Translations under genes and position numbers: made by a program
The notes under the pieces: generated by a model
The model's input: the letters and a program-made list of their open reading frames with translations, nothing else
Database searches by the model: none
Told to the model about the DNA's origin: nothing
Assembly (NCBI RefSeq): GCF_000816305.1
Contig: NZ_CP007773.1
Span: 1,178,001 to 1,242,000 of the forward strand
DNA: 64,000 nt
From: Campylobacter subantarcticus LMG 24377
GTDB taxonomy: Bacteria > Campylobacterota > Campylobacteria > Campylobacterales > Campylobacteraceae
Direction: 5' to 3'
Part shown: one piece after another, positions 10,629-20,958 of the stretch
Numbering within the stretch: the first letter of the stretch is position 1
Layout of the letters: every line of letters begins with the position of its first letter

Positions 10629-11353
10629 AAAAACATCCACTTAGATAAACATTCATTTTGATTTTTATCACATATTGAAACTTTTAGCGCCTTATCATCT
10701 TGCTTGAAAATAAGTTTTGAAATATTTTGAGCTAGTAAAAAAGATCGCTTGTTATGATTTAAATCATCTATTTGTATATAAATATTTTCATTTTCTAAAT
10801 ATACTCTAACATAAGCATATAAAACAGTATAAAATCCACTAAATTTCTCATTAAAAAAATGGATTTTCTCTTTATCATCAATTAGCACTTTATAAACTTT
10901 TGAATTTTTCATATCATAAAAATACATATAATCGTTAGCATATATTTTTAACTTTTTTTCACTATGCATATCTTTGTAATTACTTAAAATTCCTTTAGAA
11001 ATTCCATCTTCTACAAAATGTAAATTACTTTTTGGACTAAAAGAACTTTCATTGTTTTCTAAAATAACACCGCTAAAATTTAACTTTTTTAACGATATAT
11101 CATAAAAAATATCATCATTTGTACTCATATAACACTCAAAAGAATTACTTGTCAATGTCACATTTAAACAAGAATGATAAATTTTTTCTATACTAAATAA
11201 AGTTTGATTTAAATTTAAAAATATTGTGTTGGAATTTTTAATTTTGTAACTATAATTATAAAGATGTATGGTTGGATTACTTAAAATAGCAACCAATATA
11301 CCTAAAATAACAAAGCTTAACACAAGCTCTAATAGATTAAAAGCTTTTTTCAT
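10625..11353 (-). CDS. Prepilin-type N-terminal cleavage protein (pseudopilin-like)
   Basis: The 242-residue protein begins MKKAFNLLELVLSFVILGIL: a short basic leader, then a Phe with Glu at mature position 5 and a hydrophobic helix, the type IV pilin/pseudopilin signature. The rest is a periplasmic domain with several cysteines. It overlaps the ctsT stop by 17 bases and the next gene's start by 4. It is probably a minor pseudopilin of the transformation system, processed by a prepilin peptidase such as that at 29733-30482. It corresponds to Cj1078 in recalled order. Confidence 0.75.
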   Translation of the reverse strand: MKKAFNLLELVLSFVILGILVAILSNPTIHLYNYSYKIKNSNTIFLNLNQTLFSIEKIYHSCLNVTLTSNSFECYMSTNDDIFYDISLKKLNFSGVILENNESSFSPKSNLHFVEDGISKGILSNYKDMHSEKKLKIYANDYMYFYDMKNSKVYKVLIDDKEKIHFFNEKFSGFYTVLYAYVRVYLENENIYIQIDDLNHNKRSFLLAQNISKLIFKQDDKALKVSICDKNQNECLSKWMFL

Positions 11354-11633
11354 CTATAAAAGCTTCTTCATAGGATAAATCTTTTATTTTTAAAGATTTT
11401 AGTTTAAACTCATCACTAGTGTATTCTAAAAAATTATAAGTATTTATATTTATTTCTTTTACTTTATATGAAGGATTTTGCATCAATAATTCTTTTTCTT
11501 CATTAAAAAGGATTTGATTTTGCCATATAACATCTAAAGATTTATTTACAAATATAAGATAATAAGATCCAAAAACAAAAGATAAAATTACAATACAAAA
11601 AGCAAGCTCTAGGAGACTAAAAGCTTGCTTCAT
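11337..11633 (-). CDS. ctsT: CtsT-like pseudopilin
   Basis: The 98-residue protein begins MKQAFSLLELAFCIVILSFVFG, a textbook prepilin leader with cleavage expected between Ala4 and Phe5 and Glu at mature position 5. The hydrophobic helix ends near residue 28. In C. jejuni a gene at this place after proC (Cj1077, ctsT) is needed for natural transformation. Its ATG overlaps the proC stop (ATGA), so translation is probably coupled. The symbol is assigned from context and the leader motif, not from an alignment. Confidence 0.75.
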   Translation of the reverse strand: MKQAFSLLELAFCIVILSFVFGSYYLIFVNKSLDVIWQNQILFNEEKELLMQNPSYKVKEININTYNFLEYTSDEFKLKSLKIKDLSYEEAFIDEKSF

Positions 11634-12358
11634 TTATTTAAACTTGCGCTAAAAGCTTCAAAAAAAGCACCACGCAAAGCCTTTTTTTCCAAAACTTCAA
11701 CTCCTTTAATTGTAACTCCCGCCGGAGAGCAAATTTTTTCTTTTATAATTGCTGGATGAGCATGATTAAACAAAGCACTAAAACTTTCAAAACAAGCACG
11801 CGTAAGCTCATAACTAAGCTCATTTTTTAAACCATTTTTAACACCTGCATTTGCTAAACTTTCTGCTATCAAAGCTAAAAATGCAGGGGCACAACCACTT
11901 AAAACCATAGCCACATCAAATTCTTTTTCATTTTGCAAACTTATAGCTTTTCCAAAAGTATTTAACAATGATAAGATTTCATTTTTATATAAATCATTTT
12001 CCATCAAATACGCAGTCGCTGAAGCTTTAAATTCAGCTGCTGTATTTGGCATGATTTTTATATAATTTTGCGCATCAATACAATGAAGTTGCTCAAAAGT
12101 AGTCTTTGCTAAAACCGAAATAAGCCATCTTGCCTTGCCTTTTAGTTTAACAACTACATCTTCTAAAGCATAAGGTTTAAAAGCCAAAATAATATTTTTA
12201 TTTTCCATATCAAACTCATCATATGATATGACTTTGAAATTTAAGCTACTTGCTTTTTTTAAATCTCTTGCAACTACTATCACTTCATAAGCACCGCTTA
12301 TACCTTTTGCTATAGCACTAGCCATAGCACCATTTCCTAAAATATAAATTTCGGACAT
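11630..12358 (-). CDS. proC: Pyrroline-5-carboxylate reductase
   Basis: The 242-residue protein catalyses the last step of proline synthesis. It opens with the dinucleotide motif IYILGNGAMASAIAKGI. KIMPNTAAEFKASATAY and the C-terminal signature region PAGVTIKGVEVLE are typical of ProC. The length is slightly short for the family. It lies between fliW, whose stop abuts its start, and ctsT, which it overlaps, so it is carried on the sigma-54 transcript. Confidence 0.93.
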   Translation of the reverse strand: MSEIYILGNGAMASAIAKGISGAYEVIVVARDLKKASSLNFKVISYDEFDMENKNIILAFKPYALEDVVVKLKGKARWLISVLAKTTFEQLHCIDAQNYIKIMPNTAAEFKASATAYLMENDLYKNEILSLLNTFGKAISLQNEKEFDVAMVLSGCAPAFLALIAESLANAGVKNGLKNELSYELTRACFESFSALFNHAHPAIIKEKICSPAGVTIKGVEVLEKKALRGAFFEAFSASLNK

Positions 12359-12753
12359 TATTTCGATTGTTTAATAAAAGTCGAAATCTTTTCAGATTGA
12401 AAATAATTAGGATATTTGCTTGTATCTAAAATCACTTGCACCAAAGAATTATTATCATAATTCATCACAACGGGTGCTAAAAAATTTACCGTAGATTCTT
12501 CTAATGGTTCATTTATAGCCACGATAACAAATACACCAAAATTAGTCTGTTCATTTAAAGCTAACAACTCTTGATAATAATCAGGAACTTCAAAATCATA
12601 ATCAGGACGGATCATATAAGGATCGATCATCACAAAAGAAAAATCTTTACCATCAAGGCTTTTTAGTCTATAAAAAACCTCATCTATTTTATAAAAATTC
12701 ATATTTTTGGTATCTTCAAAACCTAAAATAGGACATTTAACTTCTAAGTTCAT
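12358..12753 (-). CDS. fliW: Flagellar assembly factor FliW
   Basis: The 131-residue protein shows the FliW core: [36 protein letters not shown] and a C-terminal [15 protein letters not shown] strand. FliW binds flagellin and antagonises CsrA, so flagellin translation follows secretion. AGGAGG lies just before the ATG. A perfect sigma-54 element 43 bases upstream of the ATG puts the gene under flagellar class 2 control. It leads an operon with proC and the pilin-like genes. Confidence 0.92.
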   Translation of the reverse strand: MNLEVKCPILGFEDTKNMNFYKIDEVFYRLKSLDGKDFSFVMIDPYMIRPDYDFEVPDYYQELLALNEQTNFGVFVIVAINEPLEESTVNFLAPVVMNYDNNSLVQVILDTSKYPNYFQSEKISTFIKQSK

Positions 12754-12795
12754 CTTGCCTCCTAAAATCTATTGACTAAGAAATTACAACCCATT

Positions 12796-12813
12796 AAGCA
12801 ATTTTAGTTCCAA
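12796..12813 (-). promoter_or_regulatory. Sigma-54 promoter of fliW
   Basis: On the minus strand the sequence reads TTGGAACTAAAATTGCTT. The GG and GC dinucleotides are 10 bases apart, and both half-sites match the -24/-12 consensus of RpoN flagellar promoters. It lies 43 bases before the fliW ATG and points at it. Confidence 0.88.
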
Positions 12814-12892
12814 CTTTTTAAATTACATTAATTAAAATTTTTTGATTATAATTTTAATTTAAAAATTAACATTTTCATAAACATAAAAACAT

Positions 12893-12898
12893 TATAAT
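12893..12898 (+). promoter_or_regulatory. -10 box of bamD-lon
   Basis: TATAAT lies in a very AT-rich run, 32 bases before the bamD ATG, divergent from the fliW sigma-54 promoter. Confidence 0.65.
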
Positions 12899-12929
12899 TA
12901 TAAATTATTAAATTTACAAGGTGATATAT

Positions 12930-13586
12930 ATGAAAAAAAATTTTATTTTTTCGCTTATAATAATAGGATTATTCTTAGGGGCATGCGGTTCTAAAAAAAC
13001 AGAAGATTTATATAATCTTAGCTCTATGGAGTGGTATCAACAAATCATTAAAGATTTACAAGAAAAAAATCTTGAAGCAGCTGATAAACATTATACTTCC
13101 ATGGCAGCTGAACATATTGCTGATCCATTATTAGAACAAACTTTGCTTATCTTAGCACAAGCTCATATTAATGAAGAAGAATATGAAATGGCAAATTTTT
13201 ATCTTGATGAATACTTAAACAAATTTGGTGATTCTAAAAATGTCGCATACATAAGATATTTAAAAATCAAAGCTAAATTTGACTCTTTTGCTGTTCCAAA
13301 TCGCAATCAAGCATTAATGCTTAAAACCATAGAAGAAATCAAAGAGTACAACCAAAACTATCCTAATGTGCAATATAATGATCTCATTGATACCATGTTA
13401 ACCAAATTTAATCTTGCGGTTTTTTATCTTGATACAAGCATTGCAAAATTGTATGAAAAAAAAGATAGAGAACAAAGTTATGAAATTTATAAGCAAAAAA
13501 TAGAAAATTCCGATTTTAATACAATCGAAATGATCAAACCAGAACTTCCATGGTATAGAAAAATATTTGAAGAAGGTATAATGTAA
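12930..13586 (+). CDS. bamD: Outer membrane assembly lipoprotein BamD
   Basis: The 218-residue product has a lipoprotein signal ([23 protein letters not shown]; the lipobox cysteine is C18) and TPR-like helices ([25 protein letters not shown] and following). BamD is the essential lipoprotein of the BAM complex that folds outer membrane beta-barrels; the autotransporters at 34.4 and 40.1 kb would be clients. The ATG at 12930 fits the AAGGTG ribosome site better than the in-frame GTG at 12921. The stop and the lon start share one base (TAATG). Confidence 0.88.
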   Translation: MKKNFIFSLIIIGLFLGACGSKKTEDLYNLSSMEWYQQIIKDLQEKNLEAADKHYTSMAAEHIADPLLEQTLLILAQAHINEEEYEMANFYLDEYLNKFGDSKNVAYIRYLKIKAKFDSFAVPNRNQALMLKTIEEIKEYNQNYPNVQYNDLIDTMLTKFNLAVFYLDTSIAKLYEKKDREQSYEIYKQKIENSDFNTIEMIKPELPWYRKIFEEGIM

Positions 13587-15964
13587 TGAAATTAGAAAAT
13601 ACTCAAAACTATCCAGCAAAACTTCCTATCCTTGTGGAAGATGAGCTTTTTTTATATCCTTTTATGATAACACCTATTTTTTTAAATGACATGCAAAATA
13701 TCAAAGCCTTAGATACTGCTTTACAAAATGAAAGCATGATCTTTGTTGCACCTTCAAAAATTGAAGGCGGACGTGGCTTTGATGATATTTATGACTGCGG
13801 GGTGATTGGAACCATTATGAGAAAAGTTCCACTACCTGATGGTAGGATTAAAATTTTATTTCAAGGTTATGCTAAAGCTAAAATCGTAGATGAAATTTCA
13901 GATGATCCTTTATATGCTTTAGTTGATTTAATTCATCAAGAACCTATTTGCAATACAAAAAAAGAAGCTATTATTGAAGTGGTTAGAGAAAAAGCTAAAG
14001 CTTTATCTACAGTTAGTCATTATTTTCCACCCGATCTTTTACGAACTATAGAAGAAGATGTTGAACCTAGTAGAATTTGTGATTTGATACTCAATTCTAT
14101 CAAAATCAAAAAACAACAAGCCTATGAATTTTTTATCGAAACTAATTTAGAAACCAAGCTTTTAAATTTAATTGATTATTTAGCTAAAGAAATCGAAGCA
14201 AATAAAATTCAAAAAGAAATCAAAAATAAAGTTCATTCTAAAATAGATAAAGTCAATAAAGAATACTTCCTAAAAGAACAACTCAAGCAAATTCAAAGAG
14301 AACTTGGAAGTGATATACAAAAAGAAAGTGAAGTAGAAGAATACAACAAAAAGCTAGAAAAGAAAAAAGCTTTTATGTATGAAGATGCTTATAAAGAAAT
14401 CAAAAAACAAATTCAAAAATATGAAAGAATTCATCAAGACAATTCAGAAGCATCTATGGTTCAAACTTATATCGAAACCGTTTTGGATATACCTTTTGAG
14501 CACTCTTCAAAGAAAAAACTTAACTTAAAAGATGTATCCTTGCAACTCAATAGCGACCACTATGCTCTAGAAAAACCAAAAGAGCGTATTGAAGAATACT
14601 TTGCAGTAAAAGAGCTTTTAGAAAAGCGTAAAATCAAAGACAAAGATGGTGCTAAAGTTATCTTGTGTTTAGTTGGGCCTCCAGGTGTAGGTAAGACTTC
14701 TTTGGCAAATTCAGTCGCAAAAGCATTAAAAAGAGAATTAGTCCGCATAGCCTTAGGTGGCCTAGAAGATGTAAATGAATTAAGAGGACACAGAAGAACC
14801 TATATAGGAGCTATGCCAGGACGCATTATACAAGGACTAATAGAGGCAAAACAAAGTAATCCTGTGGTTGTACTTGATGAAATTGACAAACTAAGTCGCA
14901 ATCACAGAGGAGATCCAAGTGCAGTTTTACTTGAAATCTTAGATCCTGAACAAAATACGAAATTTAGGGATTATTATCTAAATTTTAATATCGATTTGAG
15001 TAAAATCATTTTCATAGCCACAGCAAATGATGCGAGCTTAATCCCACCTGCACTAAAAGATAGAATGGAATTTATAGAGCTCAGTTCTTATACTCCGCAA
15101 GAAAAATTCCAAATAGCCAAAAACTATCTCATACCTGATGAAATAAAAAAACATGGACTCAAAGAAAAAGAAATTAGCTTTGATAACGAAGCTATAGAAT
15201 TAATAGTCAATGAATATACTAGAGAATCGGGCGTAAGAAATTTAAGAAGAAAAATTGCCGAAGTTTGTAGAAAATGTGTTAAAAAACTTCTTTTGGAAGA
15301 AAATATTAAAAACATTCAAATTAATGCTAAAAATTTAAAAGATTTTTTAAATAAAAAAGTCTTTGAAATAGAAAAACATGAAAAAGAAAATAAAATAGGG
15401 CAAGTCAACGGTCTAGCATGGACTGCAGTAGGTGGAGATGTATTAAAAATAGAAATCATTAAAATCAAAGGCAAGGGCGAGTTAACTCTTACAGGAAGTT
15501 TAGGCGATGTAATGATAGAATCAGCAAAAATTGCCCAAAGTCTTATTAAAAATTTAATTGATGAAGAACAAATCAAGGCACCAAAAAATCTTTTTTATAA
15601 AAAAGATGAAAGTGTTTATAATCAATACAATCTTCATATTCATGTTCCAGATGGTGCAACACCAAAAGATGGGCCAAGCGCGGGTATAACAATCACCACA
15701 GCCATTGCCTCTATTTTGAGCAATAAGAAGGTAAGATCTGATGTTGCAATGACAGGAGAAATTGACTTGATGGGTAATGTTTTACCAATAGGTGGCTTAA
15801 AAGAAAAATTAATTGCTGCTTATAAAGCTGATATTAAAACAGCCATTATTCCACATAAAAACTATGAAAGAGATTTGAAAGATATTCCCGAAGAAGTAGT
15901 AAAAAATATGAAGATTATTGGGGTGAAAAATTTACAAGAAGTTTTAAAAATAGCTCTTGTTTAA
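13586..15964 (+). CDS. lon: ATP-dependent protease La (Lon)
   Basis: The 792-residue serine protease has the complete Lon layout: N-terminal substrate domain (about 1-200), coiled-coil region (about 205-300), AAA+ module with Walker [13 protein letters not shown] near residue 364 and Walker [16 protein letters not shown], and the peptidase domain with the catalytic serine in [10 protein letters not shown] (about residue 698) and the lysine in [15 protein letters not shown]. It degrades damaged and regulatory proteins. It is co-transcribed with bamD and followed by a strong convergent hairpin. Confidence 0.97.
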   Translation: MKLENTQNYPAKLPILVEDELFLYPFMITPIFLNDMQNIKALDTALQNESMIFVAPSKIEGGRGFDDIYDCGVIGTIMRKVPLPDGRIKILFQGYAKAKIVDEISDDPLYALVDLIHQEPICNTKKEAIIEVVREKAKALSTVSHYFPPDLLRTIEEDVEPSRICDLILNSIKIKKQQAYEFFIETNLETKLLNLIDYLAKEIEANKIQKEIKNKVHSKIDKVNKEYFLKEQLKQIQRELGSDIQKESEVEEYNKKLEKKKAFMYEDAYKEIKKQIQKYERIHQDNSEASMVQTYIETVLDIPFEHSSKKKLNLKDVSLQLNSDHYALEKPKERIEEYFAVKELLEKRKIKDKDGAKVILCLVGPPGVGKTSLANSVAKALKRELVRIALGGLEDVNELRGHRRTYIGAMPGRIIQGLIEAKQSNPVVVLDEIDKLSRNHRGDPSAVLLEILDPEQNTKFRDYYLNFNIDLSKIIFIATANDASLIPPALKDRMEFIELSSYTPQEKFQIAKNYLIPDEIKKHGLKEKEISFDNEAIELIVNEYTRESGVRNLRRKIAEVCRKCVKKLLLEENIKNIQINAKNLKDFLNKKVFEIEKHEKENKIGQVNGLAWTAVGGDVLKIEIIKIKGKGELTLTGSLGDVMIESAKIAQSLIKNLIDEEQIKAPKNLFYKKDESVYNQYNLHIHVPDGATPKDGPSAGITITTAIASILSNKKVRSDVAMTGEIDLMGNVLPIGGLKEKLIAAYKADIKTAIIPHKNYERDLKDIPEEVVKNMKIIGVKNLQEVLKIALV

Positions 15965-15993
15965 AAACTAGAAGCTTACGAAGCTTCTAGTTT
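15965..15993. terminator. Bidirectional terminator between lon and cetA
   Basis: AAACTAGAAGCTT (15965-15977), loop ACG and AAGCTTCTAGTTT (15981-15993) form a perfect 13-bp stem. It starts just after the lon stop and contains the last codons of cetA (stop at 15978-15976), so it can serve both convergent genes. Confidence 0.75.
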
Positions 15994-17355
15994 ATCCATA
16001 ATTAATTTACTATCTTTTTCTAACTCTCTTATGTCACTAATAATTGAATCATAATCTTCTTTTGAAATATTTTCTTTTTTAGCTATTTCTATAGCTTTAT
16101 TTGCAGAGTGTCGTATTTTTTCACTTTTAAAGTCCATTTCATTTTGAGAGATTAAAGGACAGAAAATACTTTTTGCATCTTCATCTTTACATAGATTAGA
16201 AATTGGATCAAGATTTTGTAAATTTTGCTGAGAACCATTAAGAGTTAAATAAACATCTGATTTATATAAAATATGATCTATTTTCATAGCAGATAAAGTT
16301 AAATCAGAAGCAAAATTAACAAATTCTTTTCCTAAGTGAGAGCTTTTATCCTCTAATTCTCTAAATGCTTCGCTAAAATCAGCAATTTTGCTATTAGAAG
16401 AATTTGCAATATCAAATACTTTTTCACTATTTTCTTGTATTGATCCAATTTCTTGATTCATTATTTGAATTGCCAAAGTAATTTCTCCTGTTGCTTTTTG
16501 AGTTTTCTCAGCAAGTTGTCTTACTTCATCTGCAACTACAGCAAAACCTCTTCCATGCTCACCAGCACGAGCAGCTTCAATGGCCGCATTTAGCGCAAGA
16601 AGATTAGTTTGATCTGCTATATCTCTTATAACTTCCACAATCGCATTAATACTTTGAGCATTTGATGCAAAAGTATCAACAGCATTTTTACTCTCATCAG
16701 CTACTTGCATCATGGAAGAAACTGAATCTTGCAAATTACCTACTTCTAGACCATTTTTTTGAGCAGTATCTGATATTATTTTAATATCACCAAACACTTC
16801 TCTCATCAACTTAATAATACCATTTAAAGCAGAAGATAAATCATTTAAATTTTTGTTTTGACTATTTAAACTCAAATCCATCAATTCTCTTGATAAAGCA
16901 TTTTTGAAAACAGATTTTCCTGTTTTTTCTATACCGTCCAATGCTTTATTGATAAAATTAATATTATGAACAAAAATCCCTTTTAAACCTTCAGGAATAG
17001 CTCTTCTAAAATACTCGCCTTTTTGAGAACAAGCAATAGAGGTATTAATTTCCCTCAAATAAGCTTCCAACCCATCTATGGTATTATTAAGATTATCCGC
17101 GATTTCTTTAAGTTTTTTATTATTACATTTAATATACACAATTCTTGAATCAAAATTACCATTTTTTAATTCTCGACTAAGATCTAGAATTTTATCACTA
17201 AATTGATCTTCTTTTTTTAACAATATATAAAGAAAAACAAATAACAAAAGTAAAACTAAAGAAAATCCAAAAGAAATAAAATCCGTAGAATATACAGAAT
17301 TTACACAAGATAAAACACCTAGTCCAATACCAATTAATACAATATTTATCAACAT
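15976..17355 (-). CDS. cetA: CetA-type energy-taxis signal transducer
   Basis: The 459-residue methyl-accepting chemotaxis protein has two closely spaced N-terminal membrane helices (about 1-18 and 26-47) with no room for a periplasmic ligand domain. A HAMP-like segment (about 55-100) follows, then a cytoplasmic signalling domain with the highly conserved tip [20 protein letters not shown] starting near residue 246. In C. jejuni CetA partners the separate PAS protein CetB to sense metabolic state. Two such PAS genes lie directly upstream. The last 60 residues, after a CPL segment, are helical and Lys/Glu-rich. Confidence 0.88.
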   Translation of the reverse strand: MLINIVLIGIGLGVLSCVNSVYSTDFISFGFSLVLLLLFVFLYILLKKEDQFSDKILDLSRELKNGNFDSRIVYIKCNNKKLKEIADNLNNTIDGLEAYLREINTSIACSQKGEYFRRAIPEGLKGIFVHNINFINKALDGIEKTGKSVFKNALSRELMDLSLNSQNKNLNDLSSALNGIIKLMREVFGDIKIISDTAQKNGLEVGNLQDSVSSMMQVADESKNAVDTFASNAQSINAIVEVIRDIADQTNLLALNAAIEAARAGEHGRGFAVVADEVRQLAEKTQKATGEITLAIQIMNQEIGSIQENSEKVFDIANSSNSKIADFSEAFRELEDKSSHLGKEFVNFASDLTLSAMKIDHILYKSDVYLTLNGSQQNLQNLDPISNLCKDEDAKSIFCPLISQNEMDFKSEKIRHSANKAIEIAKKENISKEDYDSIISDIRELEKDSKLIMDKLEAS

Positions 17356-17366
17356 TCCTTATTCCT

Positions 17367-17858
17367 TTATTTTTGAATTTGCATTATTAATTCATTGTAA
17401 CTCATCCCGTAGGATTTTACTATAGTATTTAGCTCTTCAAGTCCTGCTTTTATGCCACTTTCATTTTCTTTTCTTATAAGAACTTTATAAATTCCTTCTA
17501 TAGTTTTAACAGCTTCTGCTTTAGGTTTTCTTCTCACCGAATAATAGTTTAAAGTATTTCCATTTGCGTCACAGGATGCAGTTATATTTGCAAAAACCCA
17601 ATAATAATCATTGAATTTTGTTTTGTTTTTTACAAAAGCAAAAATCTCTTTTTTAAGCTGAATATTATCCCATAAATACTTAAAAACTGTTCTTGGCATA
17701 TCAGGATGACGCATAATACTATGAGGCTTGTATAAAATTTCATCAATTTTATAATCAGAATAGTTCAAAAAATCTTCATTGGCATAAACAATCTCACCTT
17801 TTAAATTGGTTTTTGATGTTATTAAAACATCTGAAGTCAGATTTTTTTCTGAAGACAT
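17367..17858 (-). CDS. Aer-like PAS protein of the CetB/CetC type (second copy)
   Basis: The 163-residue cytoplasmic protein is a single PAS domain (about 10-115) plus a C-terminal helical tail. ILYKPHSIMRHPDMPRTVF and KNKTKFNDYYWVFANITA are the Aer-type FAD-binding signature, so a flavin redox cofactor is inferred. It lies 11 bases before cetA and should pass its signal to CetA. It has AAGGAGA before the ATG and its own candidate -10 box. It is a close paralogue of 17946-18437. Which one is CetB and which CetC cannot be settled without alignment. Confidence 0.85.
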   Translation of the reverse strand: MSSEKNLTSDVLITSKTNLKGEIVYANEDFLNYSDYKIDEILYKPHSIMRHPDMPRTVFKYLWDNIQLKKEIFAFVKNKTKFNDYYWVFANITASCDANGNTLNYYSVRRKPKAEAVKTIEGIYKVLIRKENESGIKAGLEELNTIVKSYGMSYNELIMQIQK

Positions 17859-17896
17859 AACATAATCTCCTTAGTTTAAAATTTAAAATGGGAGAA

Positions 17897-17902
17897 ATTA
17901 TA
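17897..17902 (-). promoter_or_regulatory. Candidate internal -10 box in the cet locus
   Basis: TATAAT on the minus strand, 39 bases before the second PAS gene, in the 87-bp gap between the two PAS genes. It would let the second PAS gene and cetA be expressed without the first. Confidence 0.5.
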
Positions 17903-17945
17903 TCTTAATATGAAATAATAATTTATAAACAAAAATTTATCAAAT

Positions 17946-18437
17946 TTATCTTTGAAGTTCCAAGATCAATTGATTATAACTCATACCATAAGAATTAACT
18001 ATTTTAACAAGCTCATCTACCCCAGCTTTTATACCACTCTTTTCTTCTATTTCTAAAAGAATTTTATAAACTTGCTCTATAGTCGATATTGCCTCTCTCT
18101 TAGGTTTTCTTCTAACCGAATAATAATTTATGATATTTCCTTGTTCATCAAAAGAGGCTGTTACATTAGTAAAAACCCAATAATAATCATTTTGTTTGGT
18201 TTTATTTTTAACAAAAGCAAAAATTTCTTTTCCTTCTTGTATATAATCCCATAAACATTTAAAAACCGTTTTTGGCATATCAGGATGACGCACAATACTG
18301 TGCGGCTTATATAAAATTTCCTCCATTTTATAACCCGCATATTTTAAAAAATCATCATTAGCATAAATAATATCCCCTTTTAAGTCTGTCTTAGAGGTTA
18401 TTAATGTATCTAGTTCTAAAATTTTTTCTTGCGACAT
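17946..18437 (-). CDS. Aer-like PAS protein of the CetB/CetC type (first copy)
   Basis: This 163-residue paralogue of the next gene has the same length and plan: PAS domain with ILYKPHSIVRHPDMPKTVF and KNKTKQNDYYWVFTNVTA, then YSVRRKP and a helical tail ending MSYNQLILELQR. By analogy with Aer and C. jejuni CetB/CetC it should bind FAD and report respiratory state. The two copies differ throughout in sequence while keeping all PAS landmarks, so this is an old duplication with probably separate roles. Confidence 0.85.
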   Translation of the reverse strand: MSQEKILELDTLITSKTDLKGDIIYANDDFLKYAGYKMEEILYKPHSIVRHPDMPKTVFKCLWDYIQEGKEIFAFVKNKTKQNDYYWVFTNVTASFDEQGNIINYYSVRRKPKREAISTIEQVYKILLEIEEKSGIKAGVDELVKIVNSYGMSYNQLILELQR

Positions 18438-18465
18438 TTTTTTCCTTATAATTTATTTATAAAAT

Positions 18466-18471
18466 ATTATA
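18466..18471 (-). promoter_or_regulatory. -10 box of the cet operon
   Basis: TATAAT on the minus strand lies 29 bases before the first PAS gene, in the 43-bp gap after ilvA. An AAGG ribosome site precedes the ATG. Confidence 0.55.
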
Positions 18472-18480
18472 TTTAATTTA

Positions 18481-19692
18481 TCATAAAATTTCATTGAAAT
18501 TAAAACCCTTATCATAAAGTATCCTTCTGACTAATTCTTGATGCTCCTTTCCTTTAGTTTCTAAGGTAATTGAAATCATCGCATCACCATATTCAAGCTT
18601 AGTAGAAAATCTATCATAATCAATTTTAACAATATTAGCATTAGCTCCTTTTATAGCATCACTCAAAGCACTCAACGCTCCTGGTTTATCAATCAAAGTT
18701 ACATTAATAAGCATTTTTCTAAAAGCTTTAAACAAACCTTTTTCTATAATAATATTTAACATTTGCACATCAATATTTCCACCACTTAAAATCACACCTA
18801 TTTTTTTATGATTTTTTAAATCTATTTTTTTATGTAAAAGTGCGGCAACTCCTGATGCTCCAGCGCCTTCAACTGTGATTTTATGTTTTTCAAGTAAATA
18901 CAGTACTGCATTGGCTATTTCCTCATCATCAACTTGAATAAAATCATCAACACATTCAAGAATAATATCAAAATTAATTTTATTTACATCACGCACTGCT
19001 ATACCATCAGCTATCGTTCTCACAGCTTTTGAATTAATCATTTTTTTACTTTTAAAGCTCTCATACATAGCAGGAGCTCCCTTAGCACTCACTCCAATGA
19101 TTTTTATAGCAGGATTAATTTGCTTAGCAGCACTTGCTACACCACTAATCAAACCTCCCCCGCCAACTGGAGCCAAAATCATATCTAAATCACTAATTTC
19201 ATCAAGCATTTCAAGCATTAAAGTACCCTGCCCTGCTATAATACTTTCATTTTCAAAAGGATGGATGAAATTTAAATGATGCTCTTTAGCATAATTTAGC
19301 GCATAAGCATAAGCCTCATCAAAATTATCTCCTTTTAAGATCACTTTTGCACCTAAATTTTTAGTCGCACTTACTTTTAATAAAGGCGTGGCTTCAGGCA
19401 TAACAATCACAGCTTCTATATTAAATTTTTTAGCACTAATTGCTACTCCTTGCGCATGGTTTCCTGCACTTGCAGCTATTACACCTGCTTGTTTTTGTTT
19501 TTTAGTTAAATTAGCTATTGTATTATAAGCTCCTCTGATTTTATAAGCACCTGTTTTTTGCAAATTTTCACATTTTAAAAAAACATCAGTTTCTAAAAAC
19601 TCACTCAAAAAAGAAGAGTGCACAAAAGGAGTTTTTAATACAAAATCGGCAATTTTTTGTTTTGCTTGATAAATTTTATTTAATTCAACCAT
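18481..19692 (-). CDS. ilvA: Threonine ammonia-lyase (threonine deaminase)
   Basis: The 403-residue PLP enzyme makes 2-oxobutyrate from threonine for isoleucine synthesis. The PLP lysine is K51 in TGAYKIRGA. AASAGNHAQGVA binds the substrate and PVGGGGLISGVASA the cofactor phosphate. A C-terminal ACT domain (about 325-403) points to amino acid control. The length matches the single-ACT form. The start is 3 bases from the stop of the upstream CoA-binding gene. With ilvC it is the second branched-chain gene in the window. Confidence 0.95.
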   Translation of the reverse strand: MVELNKIYQAKQKIADFVLKTPFVHSSFLSEFLETDVFLKCENLQKTGAYKIRGAYNTIANLTKKQKQAGVIAASAGNHAQGVAISAKKFNIEAVIVMPEATPLLKVSATKNLGAKVILKGDNFDEAYAYALNYAKEHHLNFIHPFENESIIAGQGTLMLEMLDEISDLDMILAPVGGGGLISGVASAAKQINPAIKIIGVSAKGAPAMYESFKSKKMINSKAVRTIADGIAVRDVNKINFDIILECVDDFIQVDDEEIANAVLYLLEKHKITVEGAGASGVAALLHKKIDLKNHKKIGVILSGGNIDVQMLNIIIEKGLFKAFRKMLINVTLIDKPGALSALSDAIKGANANIVKIDYDRFSTKLEYGDAMISITLETKGKEHQELVRRILYDKGFNFNEIL

Positions 19693-19694
19693 GA

Positions 19695-20084
19695 CTATCC
19701 TTTTTGTAGTTCTATTTTAATACAACGATCTTGAACACAATTTATACCATATTTTTTACATTTTTGCATGATTTCATTATTAACAATACCAAGTTGCATC
19801 CAAAAATTTTTAATATTTTTACTCAAAAGATCTTCAAAAATTTCATTTGCAAAACTTGCTTTTCTAAACATTATAGCAGTATCAATTTCAAAAGGGATTT
19901 CTTTTAAGTTTCTATAAACTCTTTCATTTAAAATAAAATCTTCTTTAGGATAGATGGGATAAATTTTATAACCTAAATCTTGCAAATATTTACTTACAAA
20001 ATGGGAAGGTTTATCTTGATTAGGACTAAGTCCTATGATGGCTATATTTTTCATAGAACTTAGTATTTTATGACTATCGCTCAA
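19695..20084 (-). CDS. CoA-binding domain protein (YccU-like)
   Basis: The 129-residue Rossmann-type protein has the CoA-binding family pattern: NIAIIGLSPNQDKPSHFVSKYL, YKIYPIYPKE, IDTAIMFRKA and the late FWMQLGIVNNE, then CVQDRCIKIEL. The family's biological role is not established. It is directly upstream of ilvA and probably co-transcribed, a pairing I recall from C. jejuni (Cj0829c/Cj0828c). Confidence 0.85.
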   Translation of the reverse strand: MSDSHKILSSMKNIAIIGLSPNQDKPSHFVSKYLQDLGYKIYPIYPKEDFILNERVYRNLKEIPFEIDTAIMFRKASFANEIFEDLLSKNIKNFWMQLGIVNNEIMQKCKKYGINCVQDRCIKIELQKG

Positions 20085-20097
20085 TGCTTTTTCCTTT

Positions 20098-20958
20098 TTA
20101 GAGCATTGTATCTAAAATCAATTTAACAAGAAGCTTTTTTATAATCAACAAACAATATAAAATCAAAGCTATTGCAACTAATAAAGCACAAAAGTATAAA
20201 CATTAGCAAAACCACACTTAGCTCTATAATACCTAGCAAATAAGAACTCACCCCTATGTCAAAATCTAAGGCTATAAAATGTAGGATTAGTCAAACCTAT
20301 TTTATCTTTAGGTGTAAGTTTTATAGCTAAAGCTTGAGCACTTGAAATAGCATTAGCATAATCTAATGCACAAAAAATTCCTGATAAAATAATCGTATAA
20401 AATTTTAATGCAAAAGCAAACATACTGTAAAACTCAAAAAGGAAAAAATCATCACAATGTTAGCACCATATTTATCAAACACTTTACCAGCAAGTGATCT
20501 AAAAATCATAGAAAACCCAGCATATATCACAAAAAACATAGATCTAGCAAAAGCTAAATTTAAACTTTGAGCATAAGCACTCATATATGCTATAATAGCA
20601 CCAAAAGGACATGTGGTTAAAAAGGTTATTAAAGCTAAATTAAACTGATTTTCAAAATAATTATAAATACTAAATTTTCTTTTTATATGATGATGTTTTT
20701 TAAATCTTCTTACTTTAAAAAACAGATAAAACCAAAGCTAAAACACTATAACTTTTTTATATTGACATCATCAATAATAAAACCAAAATAAAATCTGAAA
20801 AGTAAAGCACCTATAACAAAAACTCTCATAATAAGACCTGTGGTACTAGTTTGAAGGTTTAAAACACCCAAAACATAATCTGCACTAGAAATAGTACTCA
20901 TACAAAAAAACAAGACAAACAACAAAATTTATCTCAAAAATACAGAAAAAATTTTCAT
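20098..20958 (-). pseudogene. Decayed MFS transporter
   Basis: Reading the minus strand gives MFS-like pieces in shifting frames. One stretch (about 20760-20920) reads like a first helix pair ending LFRFYFGFIIDD before a stop. The next (about 20440-20670) reads LITFLTTCPFGAIIAYMSAYAQ and then MIFRSLAGKVFDKYGAN, an MFS loop signature, before a frameshift. A third (about 20240-20400) contains GIFCALDYANAISSAQALAIKL. Multiple stops and frameshifts exclude function. The relic is about 860 bases against about 1170 for an intact gene. Confidence 0.75.

Noticed and set aside
10328..10671. Small ORFs on both strands over the pilin-like genes
   Set aside because: They overlap genes with clear pilin-type starts and operon overlaps, and they have low-complexity Phe/Tyr/Ile-rich products.
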